Shown here: one piece after another, positions 9,625 through 18,899 of the stretch | Numbering within the stretch: position 1 is the first letter of the stretch | How the letters are laid out: the number at the start of each line of letters is the position of its first letter | Assembly (NCBI GenBank): GCA_014281115.1 | Contig: JACONQ010000021.1 | Span: forward strand, 558,001-622,000 | DNA: 64,000 nt | Direction: 5' to 3' | DNA from: Laburnicola sp. R22_1 | Taxonomy: Eukaryota > Ascomycota > Dothideomycetes > Pleosporales > Didymosphaeriaceae | The notes under the pieces: model-generated | What the model was told of the DNA's origin: nothing | The model's input: only the letters and a program-made list of their open reading frames with translations | Databases searched by the model: none | Translations under genes and position numbers: made by a program

Positions 9625-11016
9625 ATGGGTGAACCCCGCCCTCGCCAGCGCAAATTCGCGCCCCGCTCCCGTCAGGGCTGTCTGACCTGTCGAACACGCC
9701 GGAAGAGATGTGATGGCCAGAGGCCCGACTGCCAAAACTGCACCCGCTTGAATCTATCCTGCGAATACCAGACACCACGTCGAATTGCCACGGATGCCCC
9801 CTCGCAAGATGGCGGGGGCTCCTCCGACACCCCGGCCATGCCACTGTTGCCCTCAATTGACCCCTGGGACGCTCTTCCTGGTGACGACATCGCCGAAAGG
9901 AAGAATTTGTTGCGCTACTACGCCGAAGCCTTTGTTCCGAGCGTCTCCGTTGCAACTACGTCCTGGAGCTTTTACACTAGCTGCTACTTTCCCTGGGCTT
10001 TCGAGTGTGATGGCGTATTGAACGCTATTCTTGCCCAGTCGTCTGCTCAACTTGCTAAACGCACTACGAACCCAGATCGAGCCGAGCACCTTCGAAGTGT
10101 ATCGGCGAAGCACCAACGGAAATGCCATGCGTTTCTAGCCAACCGTGTCCCGGCGAACGGCGGTCCGCCGCGAGATGCCTATCAGGTTATCGGCATCATT
10201 CTCCTCCTGGTTGGCCTCGAGGCCTTGAACGGCGACAAGAGTACGAGATGGCTTTCGCAGATGAAATGCGTTCGCGGCATTTTCAATATGCTGCCTGACT
10301 CGACCGACTCGTGGGAGCTAGACTCGCTGAAAAGACACTTTACCTACCACAACGCAATGGCTTCTCTCATGGCAAGGGTGTCTAAGGAAGAGGCACAGGT
10401 TGGAAGCGAAGACCTGTCGCTAGTCTGCCCACCTGGAGCCCCGCTAACGGTAGACCCGCTGATGGGTATCGCATACTACCTCTGTAGTTTGATATCGCGC
10501 ATCCCATATGTGACTTCGGTACATCCTGCCTTCCCGCAGATATCCGAAGCCGCATTTGCAGTCATCGAATGTGACATCAAACAGTGGACATATGCGAGCC
10601 CCATAGGCTTGCCTGGGCTCGACCTCCCACTCGCCCTCGACCTCATCGCGCTGGCTGAGGCATATCGTCTCGCCGCTCTCATTCAGCTTTATCGGACCTC
10701 CGAAGCACACAAGATTCTCCTTCCTTCATGCGCAAGTCGAGCTATGGAGTTCATGTCCCGTATACCGCCCGGCAGCCCCGCGGAATCCAGTATGCTGTAC
10801 CCGATATTCCTCGCTGGAGCGGAATTGGACACAGAACCAGACATCTCGAAATGCTTCAAGAGACTCGGAGAGATCCAAGCGAGGAACTGCTACGAGAATG
10901 TGGGCATTGTGCAAAAGGTCCTCGAAGAAGTGTGGAGACCTGCCTTGAATGGGGAGCAAAAGCGGGACTGGGAAGATGTTCTGCAAGAGTGGGGATGGTC
11001 TTTTACGTTGGGATGA
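9625..11016 (+). CDS. Zn2Cys6 binuclear-cluster transcription factor
   Basis: This is a single-exon gene of 463 residues with an ATG at 9625. The N terminus carries a canonical fungal zinc cluster, with cysteines at 19, 22, 29, 36, 39 and 46 (CX2CX6CX6CX2CX6C), preceded by a basic stretch. The rest is a long helical region typical of the fungal-specific transcription factor domain of the type ending DWEDVLQEWGWSF. The overall plan, a zinc cluster at the extreme N terminus and a roughly 400-residue regulatory region without a long linker, fits the Fungal_trans_2/DUF3468-like group. It should act in the nucleus as a DNA-binding regulator. Its targets cannot be inferred, since neighbours do not form a recognisable pathway. 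No intron is needed. The coding frame is intact, in contrast with transposons 1.3 kb downstream. Confidence 0.9.
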   Translation: MGEPRPRQRKFAPRSRQGCLTCRTRRKRCDGQRPDCQNCTRLNLSCEYQTPRRIATDAPSQDGGGSSDTPAMPLLPSIDPWDALPGDDIAERKNLLRYYAEAFVPSVSVATTSWSFYTSCYFPWAFECDGVLNAILAQSSAQLAKRTTNPDRAEHLRSVSAKHQRKCHAFLANRVPANGGPPRDAYQVIGIILLLVGLEALNGDKSTRWLSQMKCVRGIFNMLPDSTDSWELDSLKRHFTYHNAMASLMARVSKEEAQVGSEDLSLVCPPGAPLTVDPLMGIAYYLCSLISRIPYVTSVHPAFPQISEAAFAVIECDIKQWTYASPIGLPGLDLPLALDLIALAEAYRLAALIQLYRTSEAHKILLPSCASRAMEFMSRIPPGSPAESSMLYPIFLAGAELDTEPDISKCFKRLGEIQARNCYENVGIVQKVLEEVWRPALNGEQKRDWEDVLQEWGWSFTLG

Positions 11017-11087
11017 TTCTCGTCGACGAGGGCAACCATTTCACGTCAAGCATCTAAAAGAAATTCCGATGCGTGATTGGAAAGAAT

Positions 11088-11564
11088 TCAATTGCTACCT
11101 GGAGACCAAGCCGACCGGTCGGGTATACCTTCCCATTGAGAAAAGTCGGGCCTAACCCACGATCCGCTGGCCCCCTCTACAAAGTCGAAGATCTCCCTAC
11201 TCCTGACATCTACCTTCAGCTCGTAGTGGGTATGGAAATGTCCATCCCCGTTCTTCGACTTATCCGCCTCATACCTCTTGCCATAGCATTTCGCGTACTG
11301 GAACCATAGGCACTTGTGGCAGTTTACGTTTCTAGCGTGCGTGAACCCCGTGCCCCCCATGGTATGGCATTTGCCATCGCCCCACATATACGCGACTAGG
11401 GCTCCGTTGTCCCCGGGGACGAACCTCCAGGCCGGGCCGCAGTAGAAGGCTCTAGCCTCTGTGGCGATGGAGGCCCCTTGAAGGGAGAATCTCCCCAGGT
11501 TGCATCGCGTGCAGTAGGTCGGAGGCACACCTGCCCAACTTTTATTGATAAAGCATGCTATCTT
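11088..11564 (-). CDS. Cysteine-rich hypothetical protein, 5' end unresolved
   Basis: The minus-strand frame is open from 11564 to a stop at 11088, and no ATG lies near its beginning. It probably starts in an upstream exon, with an acceptor in the CCACTACTCCATTAG sequence just above 11564. The readable protein has cysteines in pairs (YCTRC, FYCG, KCHT, NCHKC, AKCYG) and Gly, Trp and aromatic residues between them. The tail reads GDGHFHTHYELKVDVRS. This spacing suggests a small disulfide-stabilised or secreted protein, but a signal peptide could not be found because the first exon is missing. I do not recognise the family. It is convergent with the transcription factor, 71 bases from its stop. 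Confidence 0.5.
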   Translation of the reverse strand, partial: KIACFINKSWAGVPPTYCTRCNLGRFSLQGASIATEARAFYCGPAWRFVPGDNGALVAYMWGDGKCHTMGGTGFTHARNVNCHKCLWFQYAKCYGKRYEADKSKNGDGHFHTHYELKVDVRSREIFDFVEGASGSWVRPDFSQWEGIPDRSAWSPGSN

Positions 11565-11743
11565 CTAATGGAGTAGTGGAGAATGCTAATTTGGGAGTTT
11601 GGGGATGTAGGGAGGAGGTGATCAAGGGTGTTGAGAAACTGATATTATGTTAGGTGACGTCGTCCCAGCTCCCACATGCCCCCGTCCTGATCTCCAACCT
11701 TGAGCACGCCTATATTCGAAATCTCAAACAAGGCGCTGCGCGC

Positions 11744-12103
11744 TTATTTGGTTTGCGAGGTCAGGTAGCTGGAGGAGGGGATGGGGTTGTCGCCGCCTTG
11801 TTTTGCGAGGGTGGTGCGGGCTTCGGGCCAGGGGAAGGGGGTCGCTGACGGCGAGGTGGATACTGGGGAGGGTGATGGCGAGGTAGATGTTGGGGAGGGC
11901 GAGAGGTTGAGGGATGTACGTGTGTGCAGGTGCTCGTATTGCGAGAGTGCGAGGATGACGTCGTCGGATAGATTTCCGGTTCCGGCGTGTGGGTTTATTA
12001 GTATCGAGCGCAGGCTTATAGGGCCGGTGGCGAGGACGCGGTCGTATGTAGTGGGGCTGAGGTTGGAGAGTGGCAGAGGCAATTGCGCATTCGAGGAGAG
12101 CAA
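11744..12103 (-). CDS. Possible small hypothetical protein, start unresolved
   Basis: An open minus-strand frame ends with a TAA at 11744 and reads SNLSPTTYDRVLATGPISLR in its N-terminal half, which looks protein-like. The C-terminal half becomes Ser/Pro repeats (SPSPTSTSPSPSPVSTSPS). No ATG exists in this frame, though an ATG in another frame at about 12191 could be joined by an intron or a one-base change in a GTCTGAG duplication. It may be a gene cut by the transposon whose left end is at 12301. Confidence 0.35.
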   Translation of the reverse strand: MLSSNAQLPLPLSNLSPTTYDRVLATGPISLRSILINPHAGTGNLSDDVILALSQYEHLHTRTSLNLSPSPTSTSPSPSPVSTSPSATPFPWPEARTTLAKQGGDNPIPSSSYLTSQTK

Positions 12104-12300
12104 AAGCGCGATTGCAGGTCTTGTCGATAGGATGCGCCCTCAGACCTCAGACCCTTGTCGCTCCTCAGCCTCAGTCGCGTTTATCGGCATCGTTATTTAG
12201 AGTTCAGAGCAGTCGTGATCTGTGTACGATCTCAATATCATATGGACAGGATATTGTAATTGACCGGGGACACAGAATGCTGACAACTAACGTTAAGTTA

Positions 12301-12380
12301 AGCTAGCGCAGCCGGTTGTGAGACACCCAGGGATATGAGACACCGCGCAGAAATCCTCCACCCTTCAAAAAATCGCGATA
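12301..12380 (+). repeat. Left terminal inverted repeat of the pogo/Fot1-type element
   Basis: About 80 bases pair with 14008-14088, including the words GTGAGACACCCAGGGATATG and AATCGCGATA. The near identity of the two ends, despite stops in the transposase, suggests modest age. Confidence 0.92.
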
Positions 12381-12395
12381 ATTGATTCAGCGTAA

Positions 12396-13985
12396 TTACA
12401 ATTGCCACTCACTACACATAGATTGCAGAGTTTTAGCTGCTACTTCTGCTGCTAGTTTTTCTGCCTCCTTTTCTTTGTTAGGACTATTGTTTTGTTGCTC
12501 TATAAGCTTAGAGGCCTCTGCTGCTATCTTAATTGTATCTACGTTGGCAAAGCGTTGATTTGGGTCCATATGAACCCTCTTTTGTGGTGCTTAAGGCTTA
12601 AGAGCCTCAAGTTGGCTCTGCAATTGTTTGTTCTCTGCTTTTAGCGCTACTAAGCGAGTATTTGCAACTGCAATTGCCTTACCAGCTTTTTCAAACAGTT
12701 GGTGAACCTTCCGGCCTATACTCTGCTCTTTGTGAAGCGCTCGCTGAGCTATAAACAGATCATAAGGGCCGCGGGGGGTAGAGAGATAGCTCTTAATTAG
12801 TTGTTGAGCTTGATTCTGGCGAGGTGGCGTAACAGGCCTTTGAGCGACTTAAGATAAGTTAATTACTCGCTTAATGTTTAATAGGCAGATGCCTGCAGTA
12901 GCCTATCCAGCGCGAATAACTCTCTTAGTGATTGCACCCTCTCTAGCAACATAGTAGGCAGTAATAAAGCGTTCCTTTTTAACTAGGGCAGCATCATTAA
13001 GGTGTGATAACTCCTGGATCTGCTAGCGATAGAATTGTTTTACTACTAAGAAAACAGAGAGATCTAGGGGCTACAGAATGTGAGATAAGTGAGCAGGGAG
13101 AAATAGAAGCCTGACTTTATTCTGCTTGCAGATCCATAGGAAGTCTAGGTCCATATGGCTGCCATGGCCATCCAAAATCAGCATCCTCTAGCAATCCTCT
13201 AAGGGCGCAGTTTCTAGCAGAAATACGCGTTGCAGCCACTCAACGCCAATCGCGTTAGATGTCCAGCCATTCTCTAAGGTTGCGTATAGCCAGTTAGGTA
13301 TTATTAATGGAAACTAGGTGCTCTGTAGGTGTTTGCTTTTGAAAATAACCGCAGGCCTTAGCTTCTTGCCTATTGCCGAAACGCACTCAATTATCAACGC
13401 CCACTTGCGATTCTCTAGCGACTGATGGTAAGCCTTTGTTTTCTGGCTGTCTGCGAGTACTCTGGTGTTTGCATATACACCTAGGGCCTTGCCAGTCTTG
13501 TCCATATTCCATGTATCCTTATTGCGTATGTTCAGCTCAACGCGGAGCTGCTTATAGAGCTTAAGAAACTCGCGTATTGCCTCCTAAGTTGCTCCCTTAG
13601 CTCTTGCAGCCTCAATCTTCCTACCTACAATAGAAGCGACGCGTGGGTTGCGTTTAATAAAGTGGGATATCTAGTGTTTACCCACTAACGTGGGCTCGCC
13701 GTTTATCCTTAGGATTCGATTCGCCATTTCTCGTGTACGAGCGTGAGAAGGAGGATACCCGCGTGCGTCCTCTTCAAGTATCCATTGTACAAGGAAGTCC
13801 TCTTATTGTGGAGTTAATCGTTGCTAGTATATGTGGCTGTTTTGCCAGTTTTGTGAACCGCGTACGCGCCTCGAGAGCGTGGCTAGGGGGATGTTGTGTG
13901 CCTTTGCAGCAGCTCGTTGACTAGGAAAAACGCCAGTATTGAGATCGGTAATAGCTGCTTGAATTGCTGCCTCACAATTGGCCAT
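12396..13985 (-). pseudogene. Broken pogo/Fot1-type transposase
   Basis: The nominal frame of about 530 codons starts at the ATG at 13985 and ends with a TAA at 12396. The N terminus has a psq-type helix-turn-helix (QRAAAKAHNIPLATLSRRVR). The DDE core begins around NMDKTG (near 13505) and AYHQSLENRKWALIIECVSA. It continues with GWTSNAIGVEWLQ and a second catalytic block LILDGHGSH (near 13160), then LPAHLSHIL. The C-terminal tail is Lys/Glu-rich. Several TAG stops interrupt it (for example after NSHIY, after APLEDC and after LSHIL), each explained by CAG to TAG. The element should be inactive unless an intact relative supplies transposase. Confidence 0.88.
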
Positions 13986-14007
13986 TTTGGTAGGGTGGAT
14001 GTGGAGA

Positions 14008-14088
14008 TATCGCGATTTTTTTGAGGGGTGGAGGATTTCTGCGCGGTGTCTCATATCCCTGGGTGTCTCACAACCGGCTGCGCTAGCT
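14008..14088 (-). repeat. Right terminal inverted repeat of the pogo/Fot1-type element
   Basis: This is the inverted partner of 12301-12380, differing mainly by one extra A in an A/T run. A TA follows at 14089. Confidence 0.92.
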
Positions 14089-14159
14089 TAGCGCGTTTTT
14101 CTGCCGAGCCGTGGTTGCCTTGTCATCATCTTCTTCCTCCCACTCCCCACGACGACACA

Positions 14160-15383
14160 ATGTCGCCACTCCTCGCTCAACTTCCAACTGAGCTGTTGTT
14201 GCTCATTCTGGAAAATGTAGCGCTCGCGCCTCGTTCAACACCGGCCCTGGCATCCCTGTGCCTGACATCCATGCGTCTTCGGAGCCTAGCCGAGCCGTTC
14301 CTATATTCGTCTCCTTCAATTGGGAACAGCCTGAATAACGCGCACCTGTTCCTGCTTACCATTCTTGGCCGACCAGCTCTTGCCGACCATGTACGGAATC
14401 TCGATATACAAATCGCTCGCGCTCGCGGCCATGACATGAATCCCTTGCCGGAAGAGACGATTCGTCGCCTCTGGGGCTTTCGTCTATGGACCGCTATAGA
14501 GGCTTTGAACCTTCCTCCAGATCTAGAAGAGGATTTTGAAAGGGACTTTGACCTCCACGGGACGCAGATTCACCATGCCTGCCTCGAACTGTCTCTACTC
14601 TTGGCCTCCCGCAACCTGGAAACGCTTTCTGTGCAACAAAGTAATAAGAGCAAAAGAGGTACTGATGCCGGTGCCTCTTTCAGATTGATCAGTTCCATGA
14701 TCTTCAAGGAACCCACCTGGCTCGAGAGGTTCGACAAAGTGCATTCTTTTTCCACGACGTTCTCGGGAAAGTGGGTGACGGGTGATGACATTTTCCAGCT
14801 CGCGTACGTGTTTAAGATGCCTAGTCTTCGCCGATTCGAAGCAGTGGGCTGTCGCGAATCTCCAAGTGAGCAATTTTCAATCAGGGCCGGAATGTTTCAA
14901 TTCGTGGAAGGCTCCAGCGCTGAGTCGATTATCCTTCGCCACAGCGACATTGGCCAACGTTCAATCAACGCTCTGCTAAAGTGCTGCAAGGCGGTAAAGC
15001 ACCTTTACATCGAAATAGCGAGCCCGCGATACCGAGTCCAGCGGCGTATGTTTCAGTTCTCTCAGCTAGAGGATGCACTGTGCCGCCATGCAGAATCTCT
15101 TCAGCACCTGGCTATTTTGCAAGACGAGAGCACCAAGAAAGAACACCCGTGGTCAGAACATTCCGGAGGGCAAATCTTATTTCTTCCTCGGCTCTACAAC
15201 CTCTGCTCAGTCGTCCTTCCCTCGGTCGCTTTCCCACCCCACCCGTTCCAGATCTCGGATCTGGAAAATCGGGCTGACGAAGCACAAATGAGAAAATATC
15301 TACCACCTTCCCTGGAGAAGATATCGATTTGCAACGACAACGTGCACTACGGTAACACGAAGCACCCTCTTGGGTTCGCCTAA
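14160..15383 (+). CDS. F-box protein, probably C-terminally truncated by a C-to-T stop
   Basis: The frame of 407 residues starts at the ATG at 14160. The N terminus LLAQLPTELLLLILENVALA is a typical F-box (about residues 4-45), which in the family binds Skp1 and brings substrates to SCF ubiquitin ligases. The remainder is a leucine-rich, helical region without clear repeats. The stop at 15381 is TAA in the context GCC-TAA-AGG. The same frame stays open for another 81 codons to 15626 and reads IVSRLRACFPGLAPLHRLGD, which looks like genuine F-box protein tail. CAA to TAA, a change at CpA, would explain the stop. The promoter is compressed by the transposon ending at 14088, and a Tc1 relic begins at 15576 within the putative original tail. 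Confidence 0.82.
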   Translation: MSPLLAQLPTELLLLILENVALAPRSTPALASLCLTSMRLRSLAEPFLYSSPSIGNSLNNAHLFLLTILGRPALADHVRNLDIQIARARGHDMNPLPEETIRRLWGFRLWTAIEALNLPPDLEEDFERDFDLHGTQIHHACLELSLLLASRNLETLSVQQSNKSKRGTDAGASFRLISSMIFKEPTWLERFDKVHSFSTTFSGKWVTGDDIFQLAYVFKMPSLRRFEAVGCRESPSEQFSIRAGMFQFVEGSSAESIILRHSDIGQRSINALLKCCKAVKHLYIEIASPRYRVQRRMFQFSQLEDALCRHAESLQHLAILQDESTKKEHPWSEHSGGQILFLPRLYNLCSVVLPSVAFPPHPFQISDLENRADEAQMRKYLPPSLEKISICNDNVHYGNTKHPLGFA

Positions 15384-15575
15384 AGGATTGTGTCACGGCT
15401 GCGTGCGTGCTTCCCTGGGCTAGCGCCTCTTCACCGACTAGGAGACGGCTCGTTTTGTGATTGTGGCAATCCCAGATTTCCGGGCACGGGTCGACACACA
15501 GATCACAGCGCAATCGGTTTGTGCTGCAGCGGGATCTTGCAGCTCGGTACAGTCGCACTATCCAAACCTAGACTA
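15384..15575 (+). pseudogene. Likely lost C-terminal coding extension of the F-box gene
   Basis: The sequence downstream of the TAA remains in the F-box frame and encodes a Cys-containing, protein-like stretch (SFCDCGNPRFPG). It ends where the inverted repeat of the Tc1 relic begins at 15576. It may be original coding sequence cut off by the nonsense change and the transposon. Alternatively it may be ordinary 3' untranslated sequence with a chance open frame. Confidence 0.45.
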
Positions 15576-15699
15576 CAGTCATGTGCCAAAAGTATCCGAC
15601 CCCCATGGACGCTAGGCCGTTTTTAGTGAATTGTATCCCCATTTTATAAGGTTATAACTTAATGTACAATTAATAGATTTATATACTTTTTTAGTGTTA

Positions 15700-16230
15700 A
15701 TATAGTTATAATTAAGCTCCATTAATACTTTATTTACTAGCTGTTTACCTTATATATAGCGCATAAGTATTAAGGCATACTTTTAATAAGCTATTTTATA
15801 AAATAATTTAGTATTGCCTTTTACACCTCTTTTAATACCTAGTATAATAACTCCTAATCCTCTATAAAATTACCTATAGTTATTAACTTAGGGTGAAGCT
15901 TTAAAACTATTATTTTTAATATCTACTAAGGATATTTAATTAGGTTTAAATTAGGTAAGTAAGGCGGCTAATCTATTATATAGATTCTATAGTCTATTAT
16001 AAAATTATAAACCCTTAGAATAGTACAAATACCTATTTTATCTTATATAAAAATTTGTCTAAAGTAATAGTAAAGTAATAGGCCTTTCTCTAAAGTCTTA
16101 ACATAATTTTAGGTAGCGTACCTACTATAGAGGGCATTAGAATCGCGCTTTATAATAATTAAATTACTACGCTATAGGCAACTACGCGTATTAAGCTATA
16201 TAGCTCCCTATACTATTTAGCTTATACCCT
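15700..16230 (-). pseudogene. Decayed Tc1 transposase C-terminal region
   Basis: Reading the minus strand with TAG taken as an altered CAG gives a run resembling a Tc1-family DDE C terminus: a YYYFRQIFIQDK block (second Asp region), then PPYLPNLNLIKY, then HPKLITIG and a tail with SMPQ. Key catalytic positions are changed (Glu to Lys in the last motif). The upstream part lies beyond the LTR element at 23158-23750. Confidence 0.7.
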
Positions 16231-16291
16231 TATTTTTCTTACACTCTTAAATTATCTAGTAGTTATATTTTTTATAAGATAGCTGTAAGGA

Positions 16292-16475
16292 TGTTACTAG
16301 GGCACCTAATAGGTAATAAGATAGAATAGGATAATATTAGGAGGTGAGTGGTAATAAGACGAATCGCTATCCGCTCTTATCTAAAGTGAGAAGTTTTTTA
16401 TCTAAACTCCTACTAGGCCTAAAGGAGACATAAGTCTCTATTTAGCTACCTAAGCAATAAGAAGGCCTTATAGTA
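16292..16475 (-). repeat. 3' LTR of the minus-strand gypsy element
   Basis: It is a 184-base direct repeat of 22974-23157, with differences mostly of the C/T and G/A type. It contains the shared words AGGAGGT(G/A)AG and CCTACTAGGC. Confidence 0.92.
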
Positions 16476-16487
16476 TCCCCCTTCTAG
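16476..16487 (-). other. Polypurine tract of the minus-strand gypsy element
   Basis: On the minus strand the bases immediately before the 3' LTR read CTAGAAGGGGGA, a classic plus-strand primer site. It fixes the element's orientation. Confidence 0.8.
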
Positions 16488-18899
16488 AATTAACCTAACC
16501 TAAGTTACTCTAGGAGATTAAAACGTGTAATATTCTATTATTTTTACTTAAAAAGTAAACAATTGCTAGTCTTATAACTATATAGTAATAATTATTATTA
16601 TATTAGGCGCTATTACGCTATTAAGGTGCTCTAGGGCACCTAACTAATTTAGGAGCTAAAGGTGCTGTTAAGCGAGGCTTAGCGCAGTTATTTTAGTTTT
16701 CGCCTGCCCTTATACTACCCTTGCTCCTTGCGCCTTTACTAGTTAATTTAGTATATACTATCCTACTCTTATTATTTTATTACGTTCTAATATTTCTTTT
16801 TATAGTAAGATAGCCCTTAAAAAGACGCTTGCTATATAGCAGGTAGAGTTAGTTTGCAACTAACCTACTAGTGCTAATCTATATATTTATTACGTTAAAC
16901 TTATCTATAAGGGGGATCTACTCTATATATACTACTTTCTAGATACTAAACTTATTCTATTAATCTAAATTAATAGTGTTTAGCTGTCTAGGTGTAGTAA
17001 TTGCTTAATTTAGAATAAACACTGCCTTATAATAATGCATGCCTATATTAGGCGCTATTATGTCGCTAACTAAGATAATATAGTGCCCTATTAACTTTAA
17101 TACTAAGCTTAATAGTCTTATAGCTGCTTAGACTCTCCTTTATAGTAGTAATTCTAATAAGAATAAGAAATGCGTTTATAAGGCTACTAAGAGGCTTATA
17201 AACTATATTAAGTAAGTGTAGTTGTCCTTATAGCGCTTTCTATTAACTAATTACTTCTTAGCTTATTTAAGCCCTATGTATAGAATCTTTATATCTATAA
17301 TAGTAGCGATGTTTGTTAATTAACCTATTGCTTTACTAAGAAGCGCGCTTATACTAATATAGAGTGTAAGACTAAGTAATATCGCTATAAAAAGGTTACT
17401 AACTGCGCAACCTATAAGGATAGGACCCTAAAGTAAGACAAGGTCTATAATTCCGCCTTTTGTTCTATTATGTTGTATACTAATGTAGTTATAGAACAAA
17501 TATAGACTAATATGTTATTAGGAGTTTTAGGGTAATAGTAAAAGTCCTACTTACGGCTATAGTTGCAGATAGTGCCTTTCTAGCTTCTTAGTAGTGCTTT
17601 TAGCCCCTTTAGAGGCCTTAGGCTAATATATATGTATAAAGGGGACCTCTAGGGCTATTATGCCTTAGTGTCCCTAGGAGTGACAGCTTCCTATAATATA
17701 GGAGTCTGTTAGGACTTAAATAGCGCCTTTTAGCAGGCGGCGACGCCCTAAAATATTTCAAACCTAGGATCTTAGAATATTCTCTTCTTTTAGCTCTAAG
17801 TAAAGTGTAATGTGCTCTTATAGTTCTTTATAGTCCTTTTTTTAACTAACCCCTAGAGATACTATAATCTTTCTAAGTTAATATTGCCTTTATAACACCT
17901 TGTGCTATTAAACACTTTTACAATTATAGTAAAAAACCCTCTATAGAAAAAAATAGGTAAAGGTAGCAAGTATACTTTCTATACTAATTCTCTAACTATA
18001 TAGTTAACCTAAGTCTAATCTCTTATCTATAGGAGAAAGAAATTAAAATTCTCTATTAAAATTCCCTAAGGAGATTCTTTTATCCCCCTTCTGTAGTTGT
18101 TTAACCTAAACGAGAGCCTCTTTGCTAGCGTTCTAAAATATTCTTTTTTTCTAGAATTGTTTAATAGTGTTAGCACTTAGATTAGTGCCTAGCTTCTATA
18201 AGTTTTCTTCTTCTAAGTAACCTTCCTATTTAATAAGGTATTTCTAGGTTCTAACTAATAACTACCTGCTCTCTAGCACCTTCTTTATATAATATATATT
18301 ATCGCCAAACGTGTGTAGAGTGTTTATAATTAGACCTACTTAAGACTTAATAGCTTCTCTTTATCTATATAACTCTAATAATAATATATAGAAGACTAGG
18401 TGTGCATTTAATCCTAAGAAGTTAACTCTATAGGCTTCTTTTCCTATAGGGTACTTAACTATGCCTAGTCTAATAAACTTCTAATTAAGTTTGCGCTTAG
18501 GTTATGTAGAGTTTAGATATCTAGTAAATATAAATACTTAATCTCCTAGTTTAAGACTAAGATACTTTCTTTTTTTATTAGTGTACTTTTTCTAGTATAT
18601 ATTTGCCACTATAATCTTTATTTTGCATTAAGCCTGTAGTGTAATAACTTTTACTACAATTAATATATCTAATAGCGATTCTTTGTCGCTAAGCGGCATT
18701 CTAGGCTATTCTAGTGTATAAGGATCTGCTTTGTAGTATACGCAAAAAGAAGTTACTCTAGTTATTATGTTTACGCTATTATTATACGTAAATTCTGTAA
18801 TTAGTAACTATTTTATCTAGTTATTCTATTCTAGGCAGCAAAAGCACTAAAGATACTGCTTAAGCGTCTAATTCTGCCTTTTAGTTTGTCTGTCTATTT

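Larger units (their letters stand above)
12301..14088 (-). mobile_element. Pogo/Fot1-type DNA transposon with 80-base terminal inverted repeats
   Basis: The element is 1788 bases long. Its ends AGCTAGCGCAGCCGG... match over 12301-12380 and the reverse complement of 14008-14088, with one base length difference in an A run. TA dinucleotides flank both ends (12299-12300 and 14089-14090), as expected for Tc1/mariner/pogo insertion. The inside encodes a transposase on the minus strand that is broken by TAG-type stops. The right end lies 71 bases from the start codon of the F-box gene, so the insertion sits within that gene's promoter or leader. Confidence 0.92.

Noticed and set aside
9105..9632. 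175-codon plus-strand frame upstream of the Zn2Cys6 gene
   Set aside because: Overlaps the regulator's start in another frame, low-complexity Pro/Ser/Arg content and no domain; best read as leader sequence.
14028..14159. Upstream ATG extending the F-box frame to 14028
   Set aside because: The extension lies in the transposon's inverted repeat; the ATG at 14160 starts directly before the F-box and follows a clean leader.
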